Shown piece by piece: positions 13,760 to 21,674 of a DNA stretch of 23,844 bases. Every line of letters starts with the position of its first letter. The stretch's first letter is position 1. Location: positions 1-23,844 of the IMG/VR virus record IMGVR_UViG_3300005288_000109; one strand, 5' to 3'. The stretch comes from a virus. Under the pieces are notes generated by a model. That model was given only the letters and a program-made list of their open reading frames with translations. It made no database searches and was not told where the DNA came from. A program made the translations under genes and the position numbers.

Positions 13760-14301
13760 TGGCAGGTATTTATACAGATGTTAGAGCTGCCATTCGTAGA
13801 AGTGCTCTGGCAGCCCTTTCAGAGTTTGTAAACCCTATCGTGATTTTTAGTAATTCGAACGGAACTGAACCTGCTGAGAGTTATGTTGTTGTAAACATTC
13901 TGAATATTGAACAGCAGGGCCATCATAGTACATCCACGTTAGCTAATACTAATGAGACATTGACGTTTCAAGTGGCTTACGAGGTCATGTGTCAACTAAG
14001 CTTTATTGGAAGTTTGAGTGGTGATATGTCGCAAAGCTTCACACAGAACATTAATAACAACCCCCTTACTCGTTTAGAGTTGCAAAGAAATAAATTAGGG
14101 TTGATGAGGAAAAGCCAGATTCGTAGGGCACCTCAGAAACGAGATACCAAATGGGTTGAGTATCATAATCTTGATGTAACATTTAACTACATCATTATTA
14201 CTGACCAACTTGTTGATGTTGTTGAAGGCGTAGTCATTGCTGATGAGGCTTCAGAGATTCCATTAATTATAAAAATTCCAGAAAGTATCATTTATCCGTA
14301 G
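13759..14301 (+). CDS. Tail terminator / neck protein (gp12-like)
   Basis: This encodes a 180-residue protein. The middle region, YEVMCQLSFIGSLSGDMSQSF, followed by RNKLGLMRKSQIRRAPQKRDTKWVEYHNLDVTF, fits the phage neck terminator family, in which a conserved RxxQ/KRDTxWxxxxxLDVxF stretch precedes a final beta strand. Such proteins form a ring ending the tail tube and sheath at the head side. It starts in overlap with the previous gene and is followed by a 32-nt gap before the sheath gene. The family assignment is by motif memory and order. Confidence 0.65.
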   Translation: MAGIYTDVRAAIRRSALAALSEFVNPIVIFSNSNGTEPAESYVVVNILNIEQQGHHSTSTLANTNETLTFQVAYEVMCQLSFIGSLSGDMSQSFTQNINNNPLTRLELQRNKLGLMRKSQIRRAPQKRDTKWVEYHNLDVTFNYIIITDQLVDVVEGVVIADEASEIPLIIKIPESIIYP

Positions 14302-14333
14302 CAATGGCTACACAACAAAGGATCATATAAAAT

Positions 14334-15617
14334 ATGAGCGATCTTAATGATGTAGTTTCGGTTGTTATTACAGACCAGACTACTGCTATTGCTACCGCAA
14401 GTTTCGCCGTTCCCCTTATCTTGGCTACGTTCACAAACTTTTCAGAACGTACCCGCACTTATACCAGCATTACAGATGTTGGTGCAGACTTTGCTACCAC
14501 TGATAAAGCTTTTATCATGGCTCAACAAGTCTTCGGTCAATCCTCTGTAATTGGCGCTCCACCTCCTTCAGTTGTAATTGGTCGTCGCCAAGTTGACAGT
14601 GTAGTGTTTACCCCCACTGTTGCAGACAGCACTGTCTACACTATCATTCTGAATGGTACTACTTACACTTTCACCTCCGGTGTTGGGGCAACAGCAACTA
14701 CTATCGTAACAGGTTTGAAAGCTGCTATCGGTACTCCGGCTGGTATTACTGTCGGCGGCACAGCCACTCTTACTTTGGCTGTCACTACTCCGGGTAACCC
14801 TTGGAGTGTTAAAGCTTCGGTTAACCTTGTTGGTGTAAACACTGCTACTGAAACTTGGCCTGCTGCACTCTTGGCTGTTGATGCTGAGAATGATATTTGG
14901 TATTGCTTGACTGCTGAGACTCAGGTACTTGCTGAGCAATTGGCACTGTCTGACTTGATTAATTCTATGGATAAAATCTATGGCTTGTCCTCGGCTGACA
15001 CTGTAGCACCAACCACAGGCCCCACAGATATTGGTGCTGTTCTTAACGCTAAATCTGCTTCTCGTACCTTTGGTGTTTACTCTGCTACATCGGCTACTGA
15101 GTATCCAGCAGTTGCATGGATTGGTAGTCAACTGGCGGTCACTCCAGGTGCAAATGATTGGGATTTCAAGCGTGCTAGTGGTGTTACTCGCAGCATCCTT
15201 ACCCCAACTCAGATTACCAATTTGCGCAATAAATCTTGGAACTTTTACCGCACAAAAGGCGGTGTTGATATCTTCCAAGACGGCAACATGTTTGATAAAA
15301 AACCGATTGATGTTCGAATTGGTAAAGACTGGTTGAAAGCTCGTCTTCAGGAAGGTATCTACTTCCGTATTATCAACAGCCTCAAAATCCCAATGACTGA
15401 CACTGGCCTTTTGATTGTGGAGAATGAAATTCGTGCTGTACTCTCCTTGGCTGAAAGTAACGGTTTGATTGATAGTGGCTGGAAAATTACTACGCCTCCT
15501 GTTTTGAGCATTCCAGCGACTCTTCGTGCTCAACGTGCTGCTGGTGTGTTTGTTATTCAAGCCCGTTTGCAAGGTAGTATCCGCAGCGTTTCCATCCAAT
15601 TCTACCTTTCTGTATAA
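14334..15617 (+). CDS. Contractile tail sheath protein (DUF3383 type)
   Basis: This encodes a 427-residue sheath subunit. The N-terminus (VVSVVITDQTTAIATASFAVPLIL) and the following FSERTRTYTSITDVGADF resemble DUF3383 proteins. The C-terminus contains the conserved sheath elements: WNFYRTKGGVDIFQDGNMFDKKPIDVRIGKDWLKARLQ near 301-340, and the ending DSGWKI, AGVFVIQARLQGSIRSVSIQFYLSV. Residues about 88-168 are an inserted beta domain (STVYTIILNGTTYTF ... SVKASVNL) likely exposed on the tail surface. The sheath contracts to drive the tube into the host. An AAAGGATCAT site lies 5' of the ATG. Codon use is biased as in the capsid gene. Confidence 0.9.
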   Translation: MSDLNDVVSVVITDQTTAIATASFAVPLILATFTNFSERTRTYTSITDVGADFATTDKAFIMAQQVFGQSSVIGAPPPSVVIGRRQVDSVVFTPTVADSTVYTIILNGTTYTFTSGVGATATTIVTGLKAAIGTPAGITVGGTATLTLAVTTPGNPWSVKASVNLVGVNTATETWPAALLAVDAENDIWYCLTAETQVLAEQLALSDLINSMDKIYGLSSADTVAPTTGPTDIGAVLNAKSASRTFGVYSATSATEYPAVAWIGSQLAVTPGANDWDFKRASGVTRSILTPTQITNLRNKSWNFYRTKGGVDIFQDGNMFDKKPIDVRIGKDWLKARLQEGIYFRIINSLKIPMTDTGLLIVENEIRAVLSLAESNGLIDSGWKITTPPVLSIPATLRAQRAAGVFVIQARLQGSIRSVSIQFYLSV

Positions 15618-15631
15618 TACCGGAGTAACTA

Positions 15632-16165
15632 ATGAGTTCTAACTATATTGGTAATTATGCCCCGGATGACTTTACGATTGTAATTTCGAAAGGGGATTTT
15701 GTCCACACTGTATCTGGTTTCGCAGATGGCACCTTCGTTTCAATGAACCGTTTGGTGCCATCTAGCACGCCATATCAAGGTGTTGGTAAATCAAATTCCT
15801 TCGGTCGTGTAAAACGTAGTGTAACTGGTATGACTGTAGATATTACTCTGCATCAATACTCACCATCCAACACTGTTCTACAACAGCTCCAAATTGCTGA
15901 TGCAAACACTACGGATAATACTTGGGTGTTTGCAGTTACTATCAAAGATCTGAGCGGTCAAACTGTAGCCTCTTCTAACAGTGCAATTATTGCCTCTCCT
16001 CCAGCAGTAACTTTTGGTTCGGATACCTCCACTCGTGATTGGCAGATTCACTTCTTTGGTAGTGATTTGTTCATTGGTGGCAACATGCCTTTGGCTCCTG
16101 CTGAAGTCGCTGCTGTTGAAGCAGCGGGCGGTACAGTCGATCAAAGATGGCGTCTAAATCCTTAA
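15632..16165 (+). CDS. Tail tube protein (DUF3277 type), copy 1
   Basis: This encodes a 177-residue protein with CCGGAG before the ATG. The pattern NYAPDDFTIVISKGDFVHTVSGFADGTFVSMNR, then SVTGMTVDITLHQYSPSNTVLQQL, TIKDLSGQT, SSNSAIIASPP and STRDWQIHFFGSDLFIGGNM is the DUF3277 tube fold, probably the main subunit of the inner tail tube. It follows the sheath gene directly, as tubes usually do, has the strongest codon bias of the three copies, and is followed by a stem-loop, all fitting high expression. It is paralogous to the next two genes. Confidence 0.85.
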   Translation: MSSNYIGNYAPDDFTIVISKGDFVHTVSGFADGTFVSMNRLVPSSTPYQGVGKSNSFGRVKRSVTGMTVDITLHQYSPSNTVLQQLQIADANTTDNTWVFAVTIKDLSGQTVASSNSAIIASPPAVTFGSDTSTRDWQIHFFGSDLFIGGNMPLAPAEVAAVEAAGGTVDQRWRLNP

Positions 16166-16172
16166 TTGGTAT

Positions 16173-16194
16173 TAGGGGTTGAAATATACCCCTA
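16173..16194 (+). promoter_or_regulatory. Stem-loop after tube gene copy 1
   Basis: TAGGGGT (16173-16179) pairs with ACCCCTA (16188-16194) around an 8-nt loop beginning TGAAAT. It follows the tube stop by 8 nt and precedes the AAGGAG site of the next gene. A weak T-containing tail (TAATTT) follows. It resembles the hairpin after the capsid gene in its GGGG/CCCC stem and TTGAAA stretch, and may stabilise or attenuate the upstream mRNA. Confidence 0.45.
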
Positions 16195-16211
16195 TAATTT
16201 AAGGAGATTTT

Positions 16212-16712
16212 ATGGCAATCGCTAACTATTCCCCAGAGTCTGTAAACTGCCTAGCTTTTGGTATCCCATTAGATGGTTTTGCAGAGGGTACATTCATTAC
16301 TATCACAAAAGATAGAATTCCTTACCGCACCACAGAGACATCAGATGGAAGTGTTGCTAGATTATATAGCAATAGTCAAACATACACGATCTCTTTAACA
16401 CTTCATAGGGGTTCAACTTCTAATGATGTGTTAACGAAACTGTGGCAACTTGACGAACTAACCCAGCGTGCTAAATTCCCGTTATTCATTAAAGACCTTT
16501 CTGGTACGGACTTGTTCTTTTCAACTAACACTTGGATAGAAGGAATTCCTAGTATGGTTCAAAGTACCAATTTTGATGCCCGTACATGGACACTTAGATC
16601 TTCGCAAGCTGCCATCAATATTGGGAGTAACCAAGATGCAAGTGGTATTCTACAAGACTTGTTTAATATTGCATCTATTGGTGTTCCGGTGATTGAGGAT
16701 CTACTTCAATGA
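16212..16712 (+). CDS. Tail tube-like protein (DUF3277 type), copy 2
   Basis: This encodes a 166-residue paralogue of the tube protein behind TTAAGGAG. The same landmarks appear in the same order: NYSPESVNCLAFGIPLDGFAEGTFITITKDR, TYTISLTLHRGSTSNDVLTKL, FIKDLSGTDLFFSTN, DARTWTLRSSQAAINIGSN. A longer C-terminal helical tail (DASGILQDLFNIASIGVPVIEDLLQ) is added. It is probably a special tube ring, such as a tube initiator or completion ring, or part of the baseplate interface. Its stop overlaps the next start (ATGA). Confidence 0.75.
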   Translation: MAIANYSPESVNCLAFGIPLDGFAEGTFITITKDRIPYRTTETSDGSVARLYSNSQTYTISLTLHRGSTSNDVLTKLWQLDELTQRAKFPLFIKDLSGTDLFFSTNTWIEGIPSMVQSTNFDARTWTLRSSQAAINIGSNQDASGILQDLFNIASIGVPVIEDLLQ

Positions 16713-17203
16713 CTAATAGTTTTACTGTAAATACTTACTCACCTCACGATGTTATTCTAACCATAAGTGGATACCAATTTACTGGGTGGGATACTATAAC
16801 AATTAACCGAAGTGTGAAAGGTTTCACTCCTATTCGTGGTATCCGTGGTAAAAACACGAGAGTTAGAAATGCAGACACTTCCGCAACAATCGGTATTGCA
16901 TTACTTCAGTCCTCTCAAGGGAATGACGTAATGTCCGATATTCACCAGCAAGATTTGGTGAATGGTACGGGCCGACTGGCTTTGATGTTAAAGGATAAGT
17001 CAGGTAGAAGCGTATTCTCTTCAAATGAAGCTTTTATAGTAGGATTCCCTACTTCCAGATTCAGTGGTCAGTTTGAATACCGTGACTGGGAACTGTTCGC
17101 CCAATCCACTGACACGTTTACTATTGGTGGTAATGCAAGACCATCAAACCTAGTTGATGGTTTATTGGATGGTGCAACAGACTTTATAAATAACATATTT
17201 TAA
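16709..17203 (+). CDS. Tail tube-like protein (DUF3277 type), copy 3
   Basis: This encodes a 164-residue third member of the family: TYSPHDVILTISGYQFTGWDTITINR, SATIGIALLQSSQGNDVMSDI, LMLKDKSGRSVFSSNEAFIVGFP, YRDWELFAQSTDTFTIGGN, ending in a hydrophobic helix (LVDGLLDGATDFINNIF). The start overlaps the stop of copy 2 by 4 nt, suggesting coupled synthesis of equal amounts. With copy 2 it probably forms specialised rings rather than the bulk tube. No independent ribosome binding site stands out beyond GAGGAT upstream. Confidence 0.75.
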   Translation: MTNSFTVNTYSPHDVILTISGYQFTGWDTITINRSVKGFTPIRGIRGKNTRVRNADTSATIGIALLQSSQGNDVMSDIHQQDLVNGTGRLALMLKDKSGRSVFSSNEAFIVGFPTSRFSGQFEYRDWELFAQSTDTFTIGGNARPSNLVDGLLDGATDFINNIF

Positions 17204-17219
17204 ATCTGAGATAAAATAA

Positions 17220-17540
17220 ATGGCAGCTCCACAATTTCAAGTATTGGAACAAACAACTATTACTGTAGATGGTGAAGACTATCTAGTAAGTGCTATGCCT
17301 GCAACAAAGGGTTTGATGTTCATTGAGAAACATCAAGAAGCTATTGATGCAGGTAAAGCGGACCTCAGTCAGATGAAACAAATCATCTGTAACTATGTGT
17401 CCAAAGATAATATGCAAATCACCGAGAAGACTTTTGATATTTCTTTCTCTAGGAAATATGCTCATCTAAACAAGCTCTATAAGGAAGTGTTGAACTTCAA
17501 CTTTGAAGAGCTTTTTCAGGCACCCGATACAGAAGAGTAA
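17220..17540 (+). CDS. Tail assembly chaperone, short form (G-like)
   Basis: This encodes a 106-residue protein between the tube genes and the tape measure, the standard place for lambda G-like chaperones that coat the tape measure protein before tube assembly. It starts MAAPQFQVLEQTTITVDGEDYLV and has a helical C-terminal half ending FNFEELFQAPDTEE. It contains no recognised catalytic motif. The reading frame continues only by a -1 shift into the following open frame (see the GT entry). No clear ribosome binding site lies before its ATG beyond GAGATAAA. Confidence 0.75.
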   Translation: MAAPQFQVLEQTTITVDGEDYLVSAMPATKGLMFIEKHQEAIDAGKADLSQMKQIICNYVSKDNMQITEKTFDISFSRKYAHLNKLYKEVLNFNFEELFQAPDTEE

Positions 17541-17791
17541 TTGATCCAGCTGTATCGGGTAAAGCCCCACCAACACCACTAGAAAGAGAAATAGACAAGA
17601 CATTCTCCCAGCATTGGAGCATCTATCGGATTGCTATGCATGAGAAAGGGGGTCTTGAGTTGGCTGCTGAGATGGAGTGGAAGTACTCTACCAGACAAAT
17701 GCTGAAAATTGTAGAGCTTCTTGATATTCATGATTCTCTTTCAGAGCAAGCTAGAAACAAAGCAGCAGCTAATAAAAATAAACCGAAATGA
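17220..17791 (+). CDS. Tail assembly chaperone, frameshifted long form (GT-like)
   Basis: The -1 frame is open from 17507 to TGA at 17789-17791 and lacks an ATG until 17636 or any ribosome binding site. It encodes a normal-looking protein: DPAVSGKAPPTPLEREIDKT, then FSQHWSIYRIAMHEKGGLELAAEMEW and MLKIVELLDIHDSL, ending in a Lys/Asn/Ala-rich tail. The window for the shift is 17507-17540. The likeliest slip is on the run CTTTTTC at 17511-17517, where tRNA-Phe on TTT can re-pair one base back. That gives about 99 + 91 residues (190). Lambda-type phages make G and GT this way. The exact slip base is inference. Confidence 0.7.
17511..17517 (+). promoter_or_regulatory. Probable -1 frameshift site
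   Basis: The zero frame reads CTT TTT CAG. Slipping one base back on the second codon leaves TTT paired with TTT and continues TCA GGC in the open -1 frame. It is not a classical X-XXY-YYZ heptamer, because the P-site Leu codon would not re-pair, so a single-tRNA slip is implied. It is the only homopolymer run in the permitted interval 17507-17540. Confidence 0.5.
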
Positions 17792-17799
17792 CGGAGTAA
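17788..17799 (+). other. Mini-ORF ATG-ACG-GAG-TAA in the tape measure frame
   Basis: The ATG overlaps the stop of the GT chaperone (ATGA) and reads M-T-E-stop in the same frame as the tape measure gene. Its second and third codons contain the CGGAG that would serve as ribosome binding site for the ATT at 17806. It may be a remnant of an earlier start, a coupling device, or the product of a point change or sequencing error in the start region. Confidence 0.45.
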
Positions 17800-17805
17800 C
17801 ATACT

Positions 17806-19665
17806 ATTAATATTGCATCTTACTTCGCAAGTATAGGCTTTTCTGTTGACACTAAGGGTCTTAAGAAGGTTGATAAGGCTTTAGCTGATCTAGAAAAGAA
17901 ACTTAAGAAATTTAGTGGTTTTGGTAATTCACTAAATTTCGGCATTGGTAACTTTACAGTTGACCAACGAAAACTCGAAAAAGTTCTTGGCACTGCTTTG
18001 GACATAGCTAGTAACCGAGTTGTCTTTGATATCAATAAGTTTGTTGTCAATCAAGCTGCCTTGAATCAGACGGTTGCCATTGCAATGGCGCGTGCTGGTA
18101 TGGCTCATCCAATGAGGATTACTCCTCAAGCAGTTCCTAGTACCCACACTCCTGCTGTTACTCCACAAGGTCGTACTAAAGAGGCTGCTGTGACTGGTGT
18201 TGCCGCTGGTGCGGCACGCGGGCGTGGAATGCCTAGCCTACTTGGCCCAGCTATTGCCCTAGGCCTTGGTGGTTATGGTCTGTCGAGCCTCAATAAGCGT
18301 AACCAAGAAGTTGTAGCTGCCCAATTGCAGACACAAGCCGTTATCATGGGTAATGGTGGTACAGCAGAACAAGGTGAACAATCATTCGATTGGCTCCGTA
18401 AGACTGCAAACCGCGTGGGCTTCAATTACCTTGAATCTTCGGGTGACTTCAACGTACTGACATCAAACCTTCTTGGGTCTGGCGGTACTGTTGCACAGTC
18501 GCAAAATATCTTTAAAGGTTTTGCTGAATATGGTAGGGTTAATAAACTCTCGCCAGCAAGGCAGAAATTAGTATTTAACGCACTGTCTCAAATTGCTGGT
18601 AAAGATAAGCTCCAATCTGAAGAACTTACCAAACAACTTGGTAACAGTCTTCCGGGGGCTAAAGATATCTTTGCGCAAGCTTGGCAGCAAAAGACAGGTG
18701 GCAATCTCACAGGAAGTAAGGCGATCATTGCTCTTGAAGCTGCAATGAAAAAAGGTCAAGTTCGTGGTGATATTCTTAACATAGCTGCCAACATTGCCAG
18801 TGAGAAAGCTCAGCCCGGGCTAGCTAAGGCATCTCAAGCATCTCAAGCTGAACAAGGTCGTTATCAAAATGCTATAAGTGATATGGCTATCGTGGCATCA
18901 AATGCCGGTGTAGAAGAAGGCTTTGCCCGTATCTTTCGTACCCTTACAGCCGGTTTGAGTGAAAGTGGTAGTTTGGTTAAGGCTCTTGCAGAAGGCTTTA
19001 ATGACGCTACAAAATGGGCTGATGATTTGCTTCTCTTCCCACAGTCTTTTGCTAGGGCTCTTGAGGGTAAAGACAGCCTTGTAGCAGATTGGCTTGGTGT
19101 TGACAAGACAAAAGAATTGATCCAAGATTGGAAGGATATTAAGCAAATCTTTTCAGACATATCCTCTATTAAGTTTGACTTTCTCCCCACATTAAAATCT
19201 ACAGCAGAAGAAATTTCAACAATCATGAACGCGATTGGTGAATTTCAAAGATGGAAGACAGGACAGTCAACATCAACTACGATCAACTACGATGAAATTG
19301 ATAAAGTTGACCCTTTCGGTCTGGGTAGTTATACAAGTCCAGTAGGTATTGCAAAAGCTGCAACCAACAATTTTATGGTTAATATTGATAAAGCTCAGGC
19401 ACGGGGTGCTGCTGTTTATGGTAACCCTACTTCTCCATTCTACGGTAAACCTGAAGAATATGACCAGAACCAAAAGAACATGGCTATGGACCAAGCAGAA
19501 GCTCAGGCTAATTCAACGGTGACATCTAATCAATTTGATATAAGTATCAATATTGACCCAGTTACTCTAGCCAATATGGATGTTGAGGCTCAAGCGCAAG
19601 AACTCGGAAGTTGGTTTCGTAATGAGCTTGAAAAAGCCACCGTAGCATTCCCGGAAAAGGAGTAA
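17806..19665 (+). CDS. Tape measure protein, AUU start predicted
   Basis: This encodes 619 residues if translation starts at ATT 17806. The frame is open from the TAA at 17797 onward and contains no ATG, GTG or TTG before 17998, yet the N-terminal part is clearly coding (INIASYFASIGFSVDTKGLKK, then coiled-coil KALADLEKKLKK). CGGAG lies 9 nt before the ATT. Later parts are typical of tape measures: an Ala/Gly-rich region, one hydrophobic segment near 142-163 (MPSLLGPAIALGLGGYGLSS), long helices, and a C-terminal SISINIDP-like beta tail. At about 0.15 nm per residue this predicts a tail near 90 nm. It determines tail length and is ejected through the tube. An in-frame ATG at 17788 is followed by a stop after three codons. 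Confidence 0.85.
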   Translation: MNIASYFASIGFSVDTKGLKKVDKALADLEKKLKKFSGFGNSLNFGIGNFTVDQRKLEKVLGTALDIASNRVVFDINKFVVNQAALNQTVAIAMARAGMAHPMRITPQAVPSTHTPAVTPQGRTKEAAVTGVAAGAARGRGMPSLLGPAIALGLGGYGLSSLNKRNQEVVAAQLQTQAVIMGNGGTAEQGEQSFDWLRKTANRVGFNYLESSGDFNVLTSNLLGSGGTVAQSQNIFKGFAEYGRVNKLSPARQKLVFNALSQIAGKDKLQSEELTKQLGNSLPGAKDIFAQAWQQKTGGNLTGSKAIIALEAAMKKGQVRGDILNIAANIASEKAQPGLAKASQASQAEQGRYQNAISDMAIVASNAGVEEGFARIFRTLTAGLSESGSLVKALAEGFNDATKWADDLLLFPQSFARALEGKDSLVADWLGVDKTKELIQDWKDIKQIFSDISSIKFDFLPTLKSTAEEISTIMNAIGEFQRWKTGQSTSTTINYDEIDKVDPFGLGSYTSPVGIAKAATNNFMVNIDKAQARGAAVYGNPTSPFYGKPEEYDQNQKNMAMDQAEAQANSTVTSNQFDISINIDPVTLANMDVEAQAQELGSWFRNELEKATVAFPEKE

Positions 19666-19672
19666 TAACTAT

Positions 19673-20449
19673 ATGTCGTTAGCCATCCGGTGGGGTGAAG
19701 ATAATGAAGAAACGGGTGGGTTCGTCTATCTAGATTCTGTGACAGTATATACCCAAAACTATAGCGGTAAGGTCACGAAACACCCGGTGGATTCAGGAGT
19801 CAATATCACTGACCACTTCATCAGAGACAACTTAAGGATTACCTTATCCTGTGTCATCTCAGGTGTTGATATCTCTACGGGCACTTATCTTATCCAAGAT
19901 AACTCCGGGAATGCACCATTCAACTCTCAAGAAGCCCCAATTGCTGTGTCTGTTAACTCTACAGACGCAAGCGTCCTTAAGAAGTTCATCCCAGACAGTA
20001 TAGGTCAGTTCCTTCCAGATAGTACACCAGATGTTGCAATGGACCCTGCAAGGATTGACCTTACTGAACAAATCAGAGATGCCTTGGTTAGTCTTATTTC
20101 TGGTGAAATCTTTAACGAAGATACAGGTCAATTTGATCCAAATATTCAGCTTGTTCGTCTGTTTGAGTTTGACAAGCAACTTCTTAAAAAGATCATCAAC
20201 AGACTTGTAATCACTAATATAATTTTTAAAGAAGATGCTAACAGCGGTTATGGTTTGTACTGTGATATTACTTTTGAGCAGGTTACTTTTGCTTACTTGA
20301 AGAAGACTCGTATCCCCTCCAGTATCCTTCTTAAGAAAGCTTCTCAGAAGAGTATGAAAGGGAAACAAGACAGTACCCCTCAGGATGTCGGTACTGGTGA
20401 ATCACCTAAAGAAACTGACCCACTAAGACAAGCAACGGCGGTGCAATAA
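19673..20449 (+). CDS. Dit-like distal tail / baseplate protein
   Basis: This encodes a 258-residue protein with AAAAGGAG upstream. The N-terminal region (VYLDSVTVYTQNYSGKVTKHPVDSG, then VNITDHFIRDNLRITLSCVISG) is the pattern I associate with Dit-like tail proteins of contractile phages, whose N-terminal domain forms a ring at the end of the tube. The middle has a helical part (FEFDKQLLKKIINRLVITN) and beta strands (LYCDITFEQVTFAYL). The C-terminal 45 residues are a polar, probably disordered tail. It lies right after the tape measure, where distal tail proteins normally lie. Confidence 0.7.
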   Translation: MSLAIRWGEDNEETGGFVYLDSVTVYTQNYSGKVTKHPVDSGVNITDHFIRDNLRITLSCVISGVDISTGTYLIQDNSGNAPFNSQEAPIAVSVNSTDASVLKKFIPDSIGQFLPDSTPDVAMDPARIDLTEQIRDALVSLISGEIFNEDTGQFDPNIQLVRLFEFDKQLLKKIINRLVITNIIFKEDANSGYGLYCDITFEQVTFAYLKKTRIPSSILLKKASQKSMKGKQDSTPQDVGTGESPKETDPLRQATAVQ

Positions 20450-20784
20450 TGACCCTTAAATATGTTGCACTAGATCTTTTTCCAGATGCTTTCTATGAGT
20501 ATTCGGTTGCACTTCAAGGTGTTAGTTATATCTTGCAGTTTACTTACAATGAGAGATGTAAACTTTACTTTCTTTCGCTGCTTACTGCTGATAATGAGAT
20601 GATTGTGTCTGGTGCGGCTCTTGTCCCGGACTACCCTGTACTGCAAGACTACGCCACATTCCCACTCACAGGATTCTTCTGGTTGGAAGAAAAGGCAGAA
20701 ATCAAAACAGAGGCTTATAAAACCTACCCAGATTCATTAGATCAATTTTATAACTTCTTTTACATATATGACGATGAAGAGTAA
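20449..20784 (+). CDS. Baseplate plug protein (Pam3 gp18-like)
   Basis: This encodes a 111-residue protein starting in overlap with the previous stop (TAATG). The sequence FYEYSVALQGVSYILQFTYNER, then LYFLSLLTADNEMIVSGAALVPDYPVL and FPLTGFFWLEE matches a small beta-sandwich family known as the plug of the cyanophage Pam3 baseplate, which closes the tube until contraction. The acidic end (YIYDDEE) runs to 20784. Family recall and its place between the Dit-like and hub genes support the call. Confidence 0.7.
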   Translation: MTLKYVALDLFPDAFYEYSVALQGVSYILQFTYNERCKLYFLSLLTADNEMIVSGAALVPDYPVLQDYATFPLTGFFWLEEKAEIKTEAYKTYPDSLDQFYNFFYIYDDEE

Positions 20785-20786
20785 AT

Positions 20787-21674
20787 ATGGAAATCTATCA
20801 ACGAAACAGAGTCTACCAACTAATCATTGGAGATTACAAAAATAAACAAGGTTTGTTAGTTGATAGTTTGCAAGTTACATTTGATATCAGCAAAAGCACG
20901 AATAACAAGAAACGCACCAACTCAGCAGCTATTGAAATTTACAACCTATCTGACGAATCTTTAAAACTGCTTGACCTTGATTATCCTGTTGCTTCCTTCT
21001 CTGCTGGATATAAAGATACTGGTGGAGTGAAGCTCCTTTTCTCTGGTAAAGTAACTAACGTCAGCACCCGTAAAAGTGGTGCTGACCGTGTTACTCAAAT
21101 CCAAATGGGTGCTGGCTACACTGAACTAAATCATCAAGTGCTGAGTGAGTTGGTTCCTCCGGGGGGTACGGTTAAGGATGTTGCTGAGGCTATTCGAAAA
21201 AATCTTCCGGGTGTTTCTCGTGGGCTGTACAACGGAACTAACCTTAATAACCCAATTATCTATGGTTACCCTTTAATGGGTACTCCTCGTGAGATGCTTG
21301 ATGAGCTGTCTGAAAAGTACGCTGTAGATTGGCAAGTTGAGGGCGACACTCTTTACCTACACAACATTGACAGGGCTAACACTGAGAACTTCCCACAAGC
21401 TTATGTTATATCTCGTTATACAGGGTTAATGGATAAAGCTTATCGTGTTGCCGGCGATAAGCGTAGGTCAAAGAAAGACCAAGCCCGTAAACCCGGTGTT
21501 CAACTTAAGATTCTATTGAACCCTGACATTGTGGCCGGAGATATTATTAAGCTAGAAGACTCCCTTATCACAGGCTGGTTCAGAGTAGACGACCTTCGGC
21601 ATACTGGTGGATGGCGTTCAAACGACTGGTATACGGAAATAAGAGCAACGGCACTAGAGAAGGTAACCACTTAA
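20787..21674 (+). CDS. Baseplate hub protein (gp27 / gpD-like)
   Basis: This encodes a 295-residue protein. Landmarks of the hub fold are visible: an N-terminal beta domain (RVYQLIIGDYKNKQGLLVDSLQVTFDISK), NSAAIEIYNLSDESL, FSGKVTNVSTRKSGADRVTQIQMGAG, the central GTPREMLDELSEKYAVDWQVEGDTLYLHN and the ending GWFRVDDLRHTGGWRSNDWYTEI. Three copies form the trimeric hub that connects the tube to the spike. ATG follows the previous stop by 2 nt. The stop overlaps the start of the spike gene by 1 nt. Confidence 0.82.
   Translation: MEIYQRNRVYQLIIGDYKNKQGLLVDSLQVTFDISKSTNNKKRTNSAAIEIYNLSDESLKLLDLDYPVASFSAGYKDTGGVKLLFSGKVTNVSTRKSGADRVTQIQMGAGYTELNHQVLSELVPPGGTVKDVAEAIRKNLPGVSRGLYNGTNLNNPIIYGYPLMGTPREMLDELSEKYAVDWQVEGDTLYLHNIDRANTENFPQAYVISRYTGLMDKAYRVAGDKRRSKKDQARKPGVQLKILLNPDIVAGDIIKLEDSLITGWFRVDDLRHTGGWRSNDWYTEIRATALEKVTT

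Noticed and set aside
14568-15599. 343-codon open frame on the minus strand opposite the sheath gene
   Set aside because: Same explanation as for the capsid gene: a codon-bias shadow, with low-complexity Ser/Asn/Thr-rich translation.
17998-18000. TTG as start of the tape measure gene
   Set aside because: No ribosome binding site, and it would discard 64 clearly coding codons including a coiled coil.
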